Positions 10,008-18,686 are shown, counted from the stretch's first letter. The stretch: DNA of 64,000 nt from Holophagales bacterium (GCA_016719485.1 JADJZB010000002.1:558001-622000), one strand, 5' to 3'. The notes: a model not told the origin generated them from the sequence alone. A program made the numbers and translations.

Positions 10008-10196
10008 TCAGAGTCCCCTGTAGCGGCACGCGACCAGCAGGAGGCCGAAGCCCAGGATCCAGGACCACGTTGCGACCGTGGCTCCGGGCTGGATCACGGC
10101 GAAGCGGGCGGCGAGCGCGACGGCGAACAGGACCAGGCAGACGATCCAGGTGCCGAGCTTCGGTGCGTTCGCCCGGGCAGACAGCTTCATGTTCAT
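10008..10196 (-). CDS. Small two-helix membrane protein of unknown function
   Basis: The 62-residue product begins MNMKLSARANAPKLG, a positively charged lead. Two predicted membrane helices follow (WIVCLVLFAVALAARFAVI and a second one around WSWILGFGLLLVACR), and it ends in RYRGL. A GTGAGGAAC ribosome site stands right before the ATG, which supports translation. I do not recognise a family. It lies alone between glpK (convergent) and tRNA-Leu. The intergenic stretches on either side (9869-10007 and 10197-10326) show nothing else that I can name. Confidence 0.6.
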   Translation of the reverse strand: MNMKLSARANAPKLGTWIVCLVLFAVALAARFAVIQPGATVATWSWILGFGLLLVACRYRGL

Positions 10197-10326
10197 TGTT
10201 CCTCACGCTCCGATCGGCTGGCTCGCAACATCCGGACCAGATGGCCGCGGGCCGTCGAGCCCGTCCCTGGCGTACCCGGAACGGCCCTCGCCCTCACCCT
10301 GGTGCGCGGGAAGCGATTCGGCGCAT

Positions 10327-10411
10327 TGCCGGAGGAGGGATTCGAACCCTCACGGCCCTTACAGGCCTGGGGCTTTTAAGGCCCCTGCGTCTGCCGTTCC
10401 GCCACTCCGGC
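10327..10411 (-). tRNA. tRNA-Leu (UAA)
   Basis: This class II tRNA has the acceptor GCCGGAG/CTCCGGC, anticodon loop CTTAAAA with anticodon TAA, a long variable arm, and T loop TTCGAAT. No CCA is encoded after the discriminator A, so the end must be added by tRNA nucleotidyltransferase. It begins 23 bases after the ilvE stop on the same strand and may be cotranscribed with it. Confidence 0.95.
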
Positions 10412-10434
10412 CCTCCGAGGAAAACCTCTGCGTC

Positions 10435-11373
10435 TCAGGCCGGAACGCCCTTTCCGACCGGCGTGAGCCAGCCGAACCGGTCTTCCACCTTCCCCTCGAC
10501 GAGGTCGAAGAAGGCCTGCTGGATTTTCGCCGTGAGCGGGCCCCGGTGGCCCGCGCCGACGACGATCCGGTCGACGGAGCGGATCGGCGTGATCTCGGCC
10601 GCGGTGCCCGTGAAGAAGAGCTCGTCGGCCGCGTAGAGCATCTCCCTCGGCAGCGCCCGCTCCTCGACCGTGATCCCCATCTCGGCCGCAAGCCGGATGA
10701 CCGAGTTTCGGGTGATGCCCGGGAGGGCCGACGAGGAGAACGGCGGCGTGTAGACGCGGTCCTTCCAGACGACGAAGAGGTTCTCGCCCGAGCCCTCCGA
10801 GACGCGCCCGGTGTCGTCGAGGGCGATCCCCTCCTCGTATCCGTTGACGATCGCCTCCATCTTGATGAGCTGGCTGTTGGCGTAGTTCGCCGTCGACTTG
10901 GCCATCGCCGGCATGGTGTTGGCGCCGAGGCGCGTCCACGACGAGCAGCAGACGTCGACGCCCTTCTCCATCGCCTCGGGGCCGAGGTACTTGCCCCACG
11001 GGTAGCAGCCGATCATCACGTCGACCGGGTTCGGGAACGGGTTCACGCCCAGCATGCCGAAGCCCCGGTAGGCGAGGGGCCGGATGTAGCACGCCTCGAA
11101 CCCGTTGGCCCGGATCGTCTCGAGCGTGGCGGCCTTGAGCTGCTCGAGCGTCCAGGGGATCTCCATCCGGTACATCTTCCCGGACCAGAAGAGGCGGTCG
11201 AGGTGCTCCTCGAGACGGAAGACCTCGGGTCCCCGCGCCGTGCGGTAGCACCGGATCCCCTCGAAAACTCCCGAGCCGTAGTGGAGGGCGTGCGTGAAGA
11301 CGTGGACCTTCGCGTCTGCGAAATCCACCAGCTTGCCGTTCATCCAGATCTTCTTGACGTCTTCGAAGGCCAT
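10435..11373 (-). CDS. ilvE: Branched-chain amino acid aminotransferase
   Basis: This PLP enzyme moves the amino group between branched-chain amino acids and 2-oxoglutarate. The 312-residue length is usual for the class IV aminotransferase family. Visible signatures are HYGSGVFEGIR near the N-terminus, the PLP lysine in MAKSTANYANS, EGSGENLFVV, and SALPGITRNSV followed by FFTGTAAEITPIRSVD. The ATG at 11373 has a GAGGAGGGG ribosome site. A perfect palindrome sits just upstream of it. The closest relative by motif is the E. coli-type IlvE. Confidence 0.95.
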   Translation of the reverse strand: MAFEDVKKIWMNGKLVDFADAKVHVFTHALHYGSGVFEGIRCYRTARGPEVFRLEEHLDRLFWSGKMYRMEIPWTLEQLKAATLETIRANGFEACYIRPLAYRGFGMLGVNPFPNPVDVMIGCYPWGKYLGPEAMEKGVDVCCSSWTRLGANTMPAMAKSTANYANSQLIKMEAIVNGYEEGIALDDTGRVSEGSGENLFVVWKDRVYTPPFSSSALPGITRNSVIRLAAEMGITVEERALPREMLYAADELFFTGTAAEITPIRSVDRIVVGAGHRGPLTAKIQQAFFDLVEGKVEDRFGWLTPVGKGVPA

Positions 11374-11386
11374 CGACCCCTCCTCG

Positions 11387-11403
11387 GGCGGATGATATCC
11401 GCC
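11387..11403 (-). promoter_or_regulatory. Palindrome just upstream of the ilvE ribosome site
   Basis: The inverted repeat GGCGGAT-3-ATCCGCC ends directly before the ilvE ribosome site. A TATCAT hexamer inside it could be a -10. It may be an operator or a small leader hairpin. The sequence alone does not decide between them. Confidence 0.3.
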
Positions 11404-11422
11404 GCACTCCGGCCGGCGAGGC

Positions 11423-12133
11423 TCAGGGTGCGTCGTCGTCGACCAGGCTCACGAGGGCGGCGACCACCGCCGTCTCGAGGCGCAGGATCCGGCCTCCGAG
11501 GCCGAACGGGATCGCCCCCGCCTCGTCGAGAAGGCGTTCCTCGTCGGCATCGAAGCCCCCCTCGGGTCCCACGGCTACGGCCACGTCGACGGCGGGAACC
11601 ACGCCGGCGGCGAGCCGGGGTGCGCCCGGACGGGCGACGAAGATCGGCCCATCGCAGAGACCGAGGGCGGTGGCGAGAGACTGCGGGGCGAGGATCTGGG
11701 GAACGACGGTCCGGTCGCACTGCTTCACCGCTTCGGCCGCGATCCGGCGGAGCCGGTCGAGTTTTGCGGCGGCCGCGGCGACGTGAGGCCCCTGGGAGCG
11801 GGCGGCCACGACGAGCACGAACCGAGCGGCGCCGCATTCGGTTCCCTTCTCCACGGCCCACTCCACGCGGGCCAGCTCTCCCACGCCGAGGAGGACGGTC
11901 ACGCGGCGAATCGGTTCGCCCCGCACCGGTACGAGCTCCCGCACGACGGCCTCCCGGCCGTCCGTCGACAGGCGTGCCTCGGCGCGAAGACCGGCTCCGT
12001 CCAGAAGGACGATCTCCCCGCCCGGTCGGACGCGGGAGACCTTGAGGTGGCGGGCCTCCGCGTCCGGGAGGACGATCCGCTCCCCTGCCTGCAGGCGGGC
12101 TCCGGGAACGAGGACCCGCGGCGCGGAGCTCAC
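11423..12133 (-). CDS. rsmE: 16S rRNA (uracil-1498-N3) methyltransferase RsmE
   Basis: RsmE methylates U1498 in the 30S decoding site using SAM. The 236-residue protein has the N-terminal PUA-like part (HLKVSRVRPGGEIVL) and the SPOUT knot at the C-terminus, with VAVGPEGGFDADE and LGGRILRLETA. The GTG at 12133 overlaps the prmA stop in a GTGA arrangement, which fixes the start. It is the last gene of the run hrcA-grpE-dnaK-dnaJ-prmA-rsmE, an order known from many bacteria. The N-terminus is short by a few residues compared with typical RsmE. Confidence 0.93.
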   Translation of the reverse strand: MSSAPRVLVPGARLQAGERIVLPDAEARHLKVSRVRPGGEIVLLDGAGLRAEARLSTDGREAVVRELVPVRGEPIRRVTVLLGVGELARVEWAVEKGTECGAARFVLVVAARSQGPHVAAAAAKLDRLRRIAAEAVKQCDRTVVPQILAPQSLATALGLCDGPIFVARPGAPRLAAGVVPAVDVAVAVGPEGGFDADEERLLDEAGAIPFGLGGRILRLETAVVAALVSLVDDDAP

Positions 12134-12939
12134 GGATGTACCGAGAGCGTTCCGAGCCACTCGCCTTCGGAGGCGAGCTCCCGCGGACGCAGTCCCGCAC
12201 CCTCGAGAAGCCGGAGGAACTCCTCCTCCCGCGCCACGAGCTGACCGGAGGTCACGAAAACCCCACCCGGGGGAAGGAGCGACGCGAGCCCCGGGAGCAG
12301 CGGGCCGACCTCCTCGTGCAGCATGTTCGCGACGATCAGGTCGAAACGCGCGGCGGGCGAGAGGCTCTCGAGGAGCCCTCCCCAGAAGGCGCACCCGTCG
12401 ATGGCGTTCCTGCGTGCGTTCACGCGCGAGGCAAGAGGCGCTTCGAGGTCGAGATCGAATCCGAAGGACCGGCCGGCGCCGGCGATCTTCGCCGCGAGAG
12501 CGAGCGTTCCCGCGCCGCAACCGACGTCGAGGACGGTTCCCCCCGCAGGGACCGACGACAGGAGAAGGCGAAGGGCCAGGCGGGTCGACTCGTGCGAGCC
12601 GGTTCCGAACGCCCGTTCCGCCGGGAGGAGAAGCCGCTGGCGACCGCCGGGGTCCGCCGAGGGCGGATCGTGGGGATCGAGGACGAGCCCGCCCGCCGCG
12701 ACCGGCCGCTGGAGGGCTGCCGCGTCGGCGACCCAGTCCCTCTCGGGCTCGGCTTCTCGTCCGAGGATCGCGATGCCCGCAAGCTCCAGCCGCTGCTCGA
12801 CTTCGCGGGCCTCCCCTTCCGAGACCCACACGGAGAGAGACCCCGCGCGGACGGTCCACGAGACGAAGAGGTCCGCGAGAGCTTCCTCGAGCGCCGGTTC
12901 GGCGGCGGGAGGAAGCGAGAATCGAAGGGCTCCGGGCAT
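12130..12939 (-). CDS. prmA: Ribosomal protein L11 methyltransferase
   Basis: PrmA trimethylates residues of ribosomal protein L11. The 269-residue protein has an N-terminal substrate-binding domain and a C-terminal Rossmann methyltransferase domain with FGTGSHESTRLALRLL, the SAM motif VLDVGCGAGTLAL, and the catalytic-pocket motif DLIVANML. It follows dnaJ after 7 bases and overlaps rsmE by 4 bp, so all three are cotranslated. One oddity is the Gly-Phe-Asp-Leu-Asp segment in motif II (SFGFDLDLEA), which is a normal variant. Confidence 0.94.
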   Translation of the reverse strand: MPGALRFSLPPAAEPALEEALADLFVSWTVRAGSLSVWVSEGEAREVEQRLELAGIAILGREAEPERDWVADAAALQRPVAAGGLVLDPHDPPSADPGGRQRLLLPAERAFGTGSHESTRLALRLLLSSVPAGGTVLDVGCGAGTLALAAKIAGAGRSFGFDLDLEAPLASRVNARRNAIDGCAFWGGLLESLSPAARFDLIVANMLHEEVGPLLPGLASLLPPGGVFVTSGQLVAREEEFLRLLEGAGLRPRELASEGEWLGTLSVHP

Positions 12940-12946
12940 CGCCGCT

Positions 12947-14062
12947 TCAGGCGGAGAAGAGGTCCCGGAGCTTCTCGAGGAAGCCCTTCTCCTCGCGCGT
13001 CGGGGAGCCCGCCTCTTCCTTCATCACGTCGGCCAGCTTCTGAACGGCCTTCTTCTGCTCTGACGACAGCTTCTTCGGGACCCGGATGGTGACGACGACG
13101 TGCTGGTCGCCGCGCCCGCGCCCGTCGACGCGCGGGATCCCCTTTCCGCGAAGTGTGAAGGCCCGTCCCGCGGCCGTCCCGGCAGGGATCTCGACCTCTT
13201 CGTCGCCATGGAGCGTCGGGACGTTGCACGATCCGCCGAGGACGGCGACCGGGTAGGGAACGGCCCACGTCAGGACGACGTCGTACCCCTCGCGCCTGAA
13301 CTGCTCGTGGGGATCGACCGACAGGACGACGTACAGGTCTCCGGCGTGTCCTCCGGCCCGGCCGTGGTTTCCCTCGCCCGAGAGACGCAGCCGTGCTCCG
13401 GTGTCGACGCCGGCAGGAATCGCAATCGTGAGCGTGCGCTCGCGGAGGGTCCGGCCCTCGCCCTGGCAGTCGTGGCAGGGGTCCTTGACCTTCTCGCCGG
13501 CCCCCTGGCACTCGGGACAGGGCCGTTCCATGGCGAAGAAGCCCTGTCGGAACTGGACGCGGCCCCGGCCCCGGCAGACACCGCAGGAGACGGTCCCGCT
13601 CCCGCCCTTTCCGCCCGTGCCGTGGCAGGCCTCGCAGCGTTCGTAGCGGCGCATCGGCAGGCTCTTCTCGACGCCGAAGGCCGCCTCCTCGAAGGTCAGA
13701 GTCAGGTCGGCGCGCAGGTCTTCTCCCGGTGTCCGGCGCCCGCGGCGTCCGCCGCCGGAGCCCATCCCGAAGAAGTCTCCGAGGATGTCGGCGAAGTCGA
13801 CGAACGCATTCGGGTCGAATCCGCCGGACCCGCGCGTCCCTTCGTGCCCGTAGCGGTCGTAACGGGACCGCTTCTCGGGATCGGAGAGGATCGAGTACGC
13901 CTCTGCCGCCTCCCGAAACCGCTGCTCCGCCTCGGAGTTCCCGGGGTTGCGATCGGGGTGGTGATTGAGAGCCAGCTTTCGGTACGCCGACTTGATCTGG
14001 TCCGTCGTGGCGTCGCGGGCGACGCCGAGTACCTCGTAGAGGTCGCGGGATGTCGTGCTCAC
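12947..14062 (-). CDS. dnaJ: Chaperone protein DnaJ
   Basis: DnaJ stimulates the ATPase of DnaK and delivers unfolded proteins. The 371-residue protein has the J domain with the HPD tripeptide (NHHPDRNPG), then a short Gly/Phe region around FFGMGSGGG. Four zinc-binding CxxCxGxG repeats (CEACHGTG, CGVCRGRG, CPECQGAG, CHDCQGEG) precede the C-terminal substrate domains. It starts with GTG at 14062, 16 bases after dnaK. All elements of a type I DnaJ are present. Confidence 0.96.
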   Translation of the reverse strand: MSTTSRDLYEVLGVARDATTDQIKSAYRKLALNHHPDRNPGNSEAEQRFREAAEAYSILSDPEKRSRYDRYGHEGTRGSGGFDPNAFVDFADILGDFFGMGSGGGRRGRRTPGEDLRADLTLTFEEAAFGVEKSLPMRRYERCEACHGTGGKGGSGTVSCGVCRGRGRVQFRQGFFAMERPCPECQGAGEKVKDPCHDCQGEGRTLRERTLTIAIPAGVDTGARLRLSGEGNHGRAGGHAGDLYVVLSVDPHEQFRREGYDVVLTWAVPYPVAVLGGSCNVPTLHGDEEVEIPAGTAAGRAFTLRGKGIPRVDGRGRGDQHVVVTIRVPKKLSSEQKKAVQKLADVMKEEAGSPTREEKGFLEKLRDLFSA

Positions 14063-14078
14063 CTGGGGCCTTTCGAGG

Positions 14079-15908
14079 CTATTCCTTCTCGCTGCTGTCG
14101 CCGCCCTTGTAGAGCATCGCCGCGGTCAGGATCCGCGAGACCCCCTGCATGTCGAGGAGGGCGTTGTCGATCTCGGTCCGCTCCTCGGCGGTCAGGACCT
14201 CCCGGGCGTGCTGGAGGGTGCGGCCGACGCGGTCGCGCTCGTCCGTGTTGAGGAGCTTTCCGAACTCGCGGAAGACCCGCTCGTTGCCGGTGATCTGCCC
14301 TTCGAGCTTGTTCTTGAGCTGGCGGACCGCCTTGCGCTTCTGGTCGGCGTTCTTGTTCTCCTCGGCCTCCTGGATGATCTGGTCGATCTCGCCCTGCGAG
14401 AGGCCGCCGGCGGGGTTGATCTGGACCCCCTGGGCCCGGCCCGTGGCCATGTCGCGGGCGGAGACGTTCACGATTCCCGAGGAATCGATGGCGAACGTCA
14501 CTTCGATCTGGGGGACCCCCCGGGCGGCCGGGGGAATGCCGACGAGGTCGAACTTCCCGAGAGACTTGTTCTCGCGGGCGATCTCGCGCTCGCCCTGCAG
14601 GACGTGGATCTCGACCGTCGACTGGTTGTCGCTGACGGTCGTGAAGACCATCGAGTTCTTGGTCGGGATCGTCGAGTTGCGCTCGATGACCTTGACGAAG
14701 ATGCCACCGTGCGTCTCGACGCCGAGGGAAAGGGGCGTCACGTCGAGGAGGACGACGTCCTTGATCTCGCCCTGCAGGACCCCCGCCTGGATGGCCGCGC
14801 CGATGGCGACGACTTCGTCCGGGTTGATCGACCGGTTCGGCGGACGGCCGAAGATCGACTCGACGATCTGCTGCACTTTCGGCGTCCGCGTCTGACCGCC
14901 GACGAGGATGACGTTCTCGACCTGGTCGGGGGTCAGCCCGGCGGCCTCGAGCGCGTTGCGGCAGGGTCCCGCCGTCCGCTCCACGAGGTCGCCGACGAGC
15001 GCCTCGAACTGGTCGCGTGTCAGGACCCGGTTGATGTGCTTCGGCCCCCCCGCGTCGGACGCGATGAACGGAAGCCCGATCGTCGTCTCCTGCGTCGTCG
15101 AGAGCTCGCACTTGGCCTTCTCGGCCGCCTCCTTGAGGCGCTGCAGGGCGAGACGGTCCTGGCGGAGGTCGATGCCCGTCTGCACGAGGAAGTCGGCGAG
15201 AAGCCAGTCCATGATGGCCCGGTCGAAGTCTTCGCCGCCGAGGTAGGTGTCGCCCGAGGTGGAGAGGACCTCGAACATCCCCTGGTCGATCTTGAGGATC
15301 GAGATGTCGAACGTGCCGCCGCCCAGGTCGTAGACGGCGATCGTCTCGTTCTTCCGCCCGCGCTCGAGACCGTAGGCCAGCGACGCCGCCGTCGGCTCGT
15401 TGATGATCCGGAGGACCTCGAGGCCGGCGACCCGGCCCGCGTCGCGCGTCGCCTGCCGCTGCGAGTCGTCGAAGTAGGCCGGGACGGTGATGATCGCCTC
15501 CCGGATCTCCTCCCCCACCGCTTCCTCGCAGAACTCCTTGAGCTCACGCAGGACGAAGGCGGCGATCTCCTCGGAGGCGTAGTCGCGGTCCCTGACCCGG
15601 ATCTTCACGTCGCCGTTCGGGGCGGGGACGATGGGGTAGGAAAGGTGCTCGCGGGCGTGCTGGATCTCGGCGTCGTCCCACTTGCGGCCGATGAGCCTCT
15701 TGACGGCGTAGATCGTCTGCGTCGGATTCGTGATGGCCTGCCGCTTGGCGATCTGGCCGACGAGCCGCTCCCCGTCCTCGGTGAAGGCGACGATCGAGGG
15801 GGTCGTCCGGGCGCCTTCCCGGTTCGGAATGACCTGCGGCGCCCCGAGCTCGATGACGGCCGCGCAGGAGTTGGTCGTCCCGAGATCGATGCCGATGACC
15901 TTTCCCAC
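14079..15908 (-). CDS. dnaK: Chaperone protein DnaK (Hsp70)
   Basis: DnaK is the ATP-driven Hsp70 chaperone. The 609-residue protein has the N-terminal ATPase with GIDLGTTNSCAAV, the phosphate loop VYDLGGGTFDISIL and VLVGGQTRTPKVQ. A substrate-binding domain (DVTPLSLGVETHGG) and a helical lid follow. The usual disordered Gly-rich tail with the EEVD-like end is missing: the protein stops in YKGGDSSEKE, making it shorter than the roughly 638 residues of E. coli DnaK. The start is GTG at 15908, 20 bases after grpE. Confidence 0.97.
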   Translation of the reverse strand: MGKVIGIDLGTTNSCAAVIELGAPQVIPNREGARTTPSIVAFTEDGERLVGQIAKRQAITNPTQTIYAVKRLIGRKWDDAEIQHAREHLSYPIVPAPNGDVKIRVRDRDYASEEIAAFVLRELKEFCEEAVGEEIREAIITVPAYFDDSQRQATRDAGRVAGLEVLRIINEPTAASLAYGLERGRKNETIAVYDLGGGTFDISILKIDQGMFEVLSTSGDTYLGGEDFDRAIMDWLLADFLVQTGIDLRQDRLALQRLKEAAEKAKCELSTTQETTIGLPFIASDAGGPKHINRVLTRDQFEALVGDLVERTAGPCRNALEAAGLTPDQVENVILVGGQTRTPKVQQIVESIFGRPPNRSINPDEVVAIGAAIQAGVLQGEIKDVVLLDVTPLSLGVETHGGIFVKVIERNSTIPTKNSMVFTTVSDNQSTVEIHVLQGEREIARENKSLGKFDLVGIPPAARGVPQIEVTFAIDSSGIVNVSARDMATGRAQGVQINPAGGLSQGEIDQIIQEAEENKNADQKRKAVRQLKNKLEGQITGNERVFREFGKLLNTDERDRVGRTLQHAREVLTAEERTEIDNALLDMQGVSRILTAAMLYKGGDSSEKE

Positions 15909-15928
15909 TCTCTACCTCCCCATCCTGC

Positions 15929-16648
15929 TCACGCCCGGGCCAGTTCTGAAGGGCCGGCCGCGAGCGCCGATACCTTGACCATGGAGGGGCGCAGCAGCCT
16001 CTCGTTCAGGACGTAGCCCTTCTGGAAGACCTCGATGACGGTCCCCGGCGGCACGTCGGACGCTTCGCCCCTCATCATCGCCTCGTGGAACTGCGGATCG
16101 AAGGGCGTGCCGAGGGCGGCGATCTCGGTCACCCCGTACTTGCGGAGGACCTCCGAGAGCTGGCGCGCGATCATCTCGACCCCCGCCCGGAAATCGTCCG
16201 AGCCGGACGCGGGAGCGTGTGTGAGGGCCCGATCGAGATTGTCGAGAACGCCGACGAGGTCGCGCATCGTCTCGGTCAACGCGTACTTGACGTAGTCGGC
16301 CTTGTCGCGCTCGGCCCGCCTCTTGAGGTTCTCGAAATCGGCCGCCTTTCTGAGGAGCGCCTCCCGCAGGCGCCCGGCCTCTTCCTCGGCCAGGAGTGCG
16401 CGCTCGCGCTCTTCCTCCAGGCGCCCCGAAGGGGCCGTGGAAGGCGCGGCTTCCTCCGCTCCGGGATCCGGTCCGCCCGGCACCGGCCGTATGCCGTGCG
16501 GGGACGTCCGATGCCGTTCCTCGACCGCGGCGACCGCGCGCTCGGCCGCCTCGAGGGCGTTCGCCACGTCCTCCGGGCCCCCGTCCTCGTCCAGATAGAC
16601 GACTTCGTCTTCCGGCGGGACCGGGTGTCCGTCGTTCTCGGCCATCAC
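15929..16648 (-). CDS. grpE: Nucleotide exchange factor GrpE
   Basis: GrpE removes ADP from DnaK. The 239-residue protein has an acidic, disordered N-terminal part, a long coiled coil (around EEERERALLAEEEAGRLREA), and the conserved C-terminal beta domain ending near GTVIEVFQKGYVLNERLLRP. The start is either the GTG at 16648, which overlaps the hrcA stop in a GTGA arrangement, or the ATG one codon later. The N-terminal extension is longer than in E. coli GrpE. Confidence 0.95.
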   Translation of the reverse strand: MMAENDGHPVPPEDEVVYLDEDGGPEDVANALEAAERAVAAVEERHRTSPHGIRPVPGGPDPGAEEAAPSTAPSGRLEEERERALLAEEEAGRLREALLRKAADFENLKRRAERDKADYVKYALTETMRDLVGVLDNLDRALTHAPASGSDDFRAGVEMIARQLSEVLRKYGVTEIAALGTPFDPQFHEAMMRGEASDVPPGTVIEVFQKGYVLNERLLRPSMVKVSALAAGPSELARA

Positions 16649-17724
16649 ACACCCTCCGACAGGCGCATCGTCACGTAGCGCCCGAGTTCCTCGACCAGCG
16701 GGACGACCCGAGGATATTCCATCCGCCGCGGACCGATGACTCCGAGAGCGCCGAGGACCCGGTCGCCGCTCTTGTAGGCCGTCACGACCACCGCCGTCTG
16801 GGTCTCTTCCGTGAAAGCGGAGTCCGAGCCGATGAGAACGGCCGGCTGGCTGCCGCCGGCAAGACAGTCCGTCAGGAGGTCCACGAGCCTGGCCTCCTCC
16901 TCCAGCGCACGGTACATCCGTCGAAGCGAATCGACGTCGCGCTGGAACTCGGGCTTCTCGAGGATGGTCCCGGCTCCTTCCACCACGAGCGTCTCTCCGC
17001 CGGTCTTCTCGTCCGCGAAGGCCTGGCCCGCAAGCTCGAGTGCCCGCGCGATCTCCGCGTCGAACCGCACTTTCTCCTCCTGGAGAGCCGAGACGAGCGA
17101 GGTCCGGATCTCGAGGAGTGTCCGGCCCGCGTACTCTGCGGTGAGACGGTTCGACGCCGACTGGAGCGCCTCGGGCGAGAAATCCTCGCGTGTTTCGATC
17201 AGGCGGCTCCCGACGAGCCCTTCACCGGACACCGTCACGACGACGACCTTCCGCTCGGCGACGCGCGTGAAGTGGACGGAACGCAGAACGACGTGAGCCG
17301 AGTCGGGCGCCGCCACGACGGCGACCTCGCCGGTCAGCTCCGAGAGGACCCGGCAGGTGGCGTGGAGGAACCGTTCCAGCTCGAAGGGCTCCGATCCGAG
17401 GCCGCTGGCGATCTTCGCCTTCTCCGCAAGACCGGGCGGCCGCGCCGTCATGAGCTCCTTGACGTACGTCCGATACCCGAGGTCCGTGGGGACCCGGCCT
17501 GCCGAGGCGTGCGGGTGCGTGAGGTACCCGAGATCCTCGAGCTCCGCCATCGCGTTACGCAGGGACGCCGAGGAAAGGGAGAAGCTGCCGCTCCTGGTCA
17601 GGAGCCGGGACGAGACGGGCGCCGCGCTCAGGATGTAGGCCCCGACCACGGAAGCGAGAACCTCCCGCGACCGCTGGTCGAGCTGGCTCCACGCGCCGTT
17701 CATGCCGTCGTCCGCCCCCTCCAT
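16645..17724 (-). CDS. hrcA: Heat-inducible transcription repressor HrcA
   Basis: HrcA represses heat-shock operons by binding CIRCE elements. The 359-residue protein has an N-terminal winged helix (LDQRSREVLASVVGAYI and SFSLSSASLRNAMAELEDLG, with the typical HPHASAGRVPTDLGYR segment) and the GAF-like central and C-terminal parts. It is first in the operon, as usual. No CIRCE box is visible in the 79 bases before it, which is unexpected for a classic HrcA autorepression circuit. A second in-frame ATG (17703) is possible as the start. Confidence 0.95.
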   Translation of the reverse strand: MEGADDGMNGAWSQLDQRSREVLASVVGAYILSAAPVSSRLLTRSGSFSLSSASLRNAMAELEDLGYLTHPHASAGRVPTDLGYRTYVKELMTARPPGLAEKAKIASGLGSEPFELERFLHATCRVLSELTGEVAVVAAPDSAHVVLRSVHFTRVAERKVVVVTVSGEGLVGSRLIETREDFSPEALQSASNRLTAEYAGRTLLEIRTSLVSALQEEKVRFDAEIARALELAGQAFADEKTGGETLVVEGAGTILEKPEFQRDVDSLRRMYRALEEEARLVDLLTDCLAGGSQPAVLIGSDSAFTEETQTAVVVTAYKSGDRVLGALGVIGPRRMEYPRVVPLVEELGRYVTMRLSEGV

Positions 17725-17803
17725 GCGCTAACGTACGCTCCACGGGCCCCGGACGATCCCGCACCGTGACGGGTGACCCCGGCCTGCCCGCTGGCGACGC
17801 GAG

Positions 17804-17812
17804 ATGATAGCA
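17804..17812 (-). promoter_or_regulatory. Possible extended -10 for the hrcA operon
   Basis: On the minus strand TGC-TATCAT forms an extended -10 element about 80 bases before hrcA. No clear -35 is seen, and the element overlaps the start codon of the divergent DUF2520 gene. It resembles the TGCTANNAT elements in front of other genes in this window. Confidence 0.35.
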
Positions 17813-18637
17813 GTCAGACCCCTCCCGCCCCGCGCGGTCGTCGTCGGGAAAGGCCGCGTCGGGAGGGCTTTGGCTTCCGCCCTGGAAAGGGCCGGAGCCT
17901 CGCCCGCCGTCGTCTCGGGACGGGAAACTTCCGTCCGCCCGGCCGGGGTCGTCTCGGCGGCCCGAAATGCCGGGCCGGGCGTCGACCTGCTCCTCGCGGT
18001 CCGCGACGACGCCCTCGCAGGGGTGGTGGCCGCTCTGGCCGAGGTCGCTTCGCGACTCCCCGCCGACACCGTGGCGATCCACCACTCGGGCGCTCAGAGC
18101 GCCGACGCCCTCGCACCGCTCGCCCGGCTTGGCCTTGCGACCGGGTCCTGCCATCCTCTCCAGACCTTCGCGGGCTCCGCCGCCGACTCCGGGCGGTTTG
18201 AGGGGATCGCTTTCGCCATCGACGGCTCGGGTCCCGGTCTCGCCGCCGCCGAGCTCCTCGCCCTCGCCCTGGGAGGGCATCCCTTCACCATCTCGTCCGG
18301 GAAGCGCCCCCTCTACCACCTCGCGGCCGCGCTCGGCGCAAACGGCCTGACGGGCCTCGTCGCCGCTTCGAGGGATGCGCTCGTCGGCGCGGGGCTCACC
18401 CCCGGGGACGCGCTCGGAGCTCTCGGGCCGCTCCTCAGGTCTGCGCTCGAAGAGGCCCTCCGCCTGGGTCCCGAGGCCGCGCTCACCGGGCCCGTCGCTC
18501 GCGGCGACGAAGCGACTCTCGAAAGGCACCGCCGGGCACTTCTCGCCTGGGACGCCGGGCGAGTCGCCCTCCACGAGGCCCTCCTCCGGGAACAGCGGCG
18601 ACTCGTGCATGGCGGCCCGGGCGGGACGGAATGCTAA
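17804..18637 (+). CDS. DUF2520 / Rossmann-fold oxidoreductase-like protein
   Basis: The 277-residue protein has an N-terminal Rossmann-type nucleotide fold (AVVVGKGRVGRALASALERAG) and a C-terminal helical DUF2520-type domain with HPLQTFAG and YHLAAALGANGL. This layout is that of the F420/NADP-dependent dehydrogenase-like DUF2520 family, whose substrate is not firmly known; the fold resembles pyrroline-carboxylate reductase-type enzymes. The typical glycine motif is present as GxGxxG. It is divergent from hrcA and 49 bases before the MglA-like gene, so it may share a transcript with that gene. Confidence 0.8.
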   Translation: MIAVRPLPPRAVVVGKGRVGRALASALERAGASPAVVSGRETSVRPAGVVSAARNAGPGVDLLLAVRDDALAGVVAALAEVASRLPADTVAIHHSGAQSADALAPLARLGLATGSCHPLQTFAGSAADSGRFEGIAFAIDGSGPGLAAAELLALALGGHPFTISSGKRPLYHLAAALGANGLTGLVAASRDALVGAGLTPGDALGALGPLLRSALEEALRLGPEAALTGPVARGDEATLERHRRALLAWDAGRVALHEALLREQRRLVHGGPGGTEC

Positions 18638-18640
18638 AAT
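18632..18640 (+). promoter_or_regulatory. Possible extended -10 for the MglA-like gene
   Basis: TGC-TAAAAT spans the stop codon of the DUF2520 gene, 46 bases before the next start. No good -35 is visible. The TAAAAT hexamer matches the -10 consensus at five of six positions. Confidence 0.4.
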
Positions 18641-18686
18641 CACCCGTTCACTGACGAGGAGGCCTGGCGGGCCCAACACATAAGAG

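Noticed and set aside
11374..11422. A riboswitch or T-box leader for ilvE
   Set aside because: The gap is only 49 bases, too short for such an element, and only one palindrome is present.
17725..17803. Short inverted repeats near CGTACG and GCGC before hrcA as a CIRCE element
   Set aside because: The arms do not match TTAGCACTC and the spacing is wrong.
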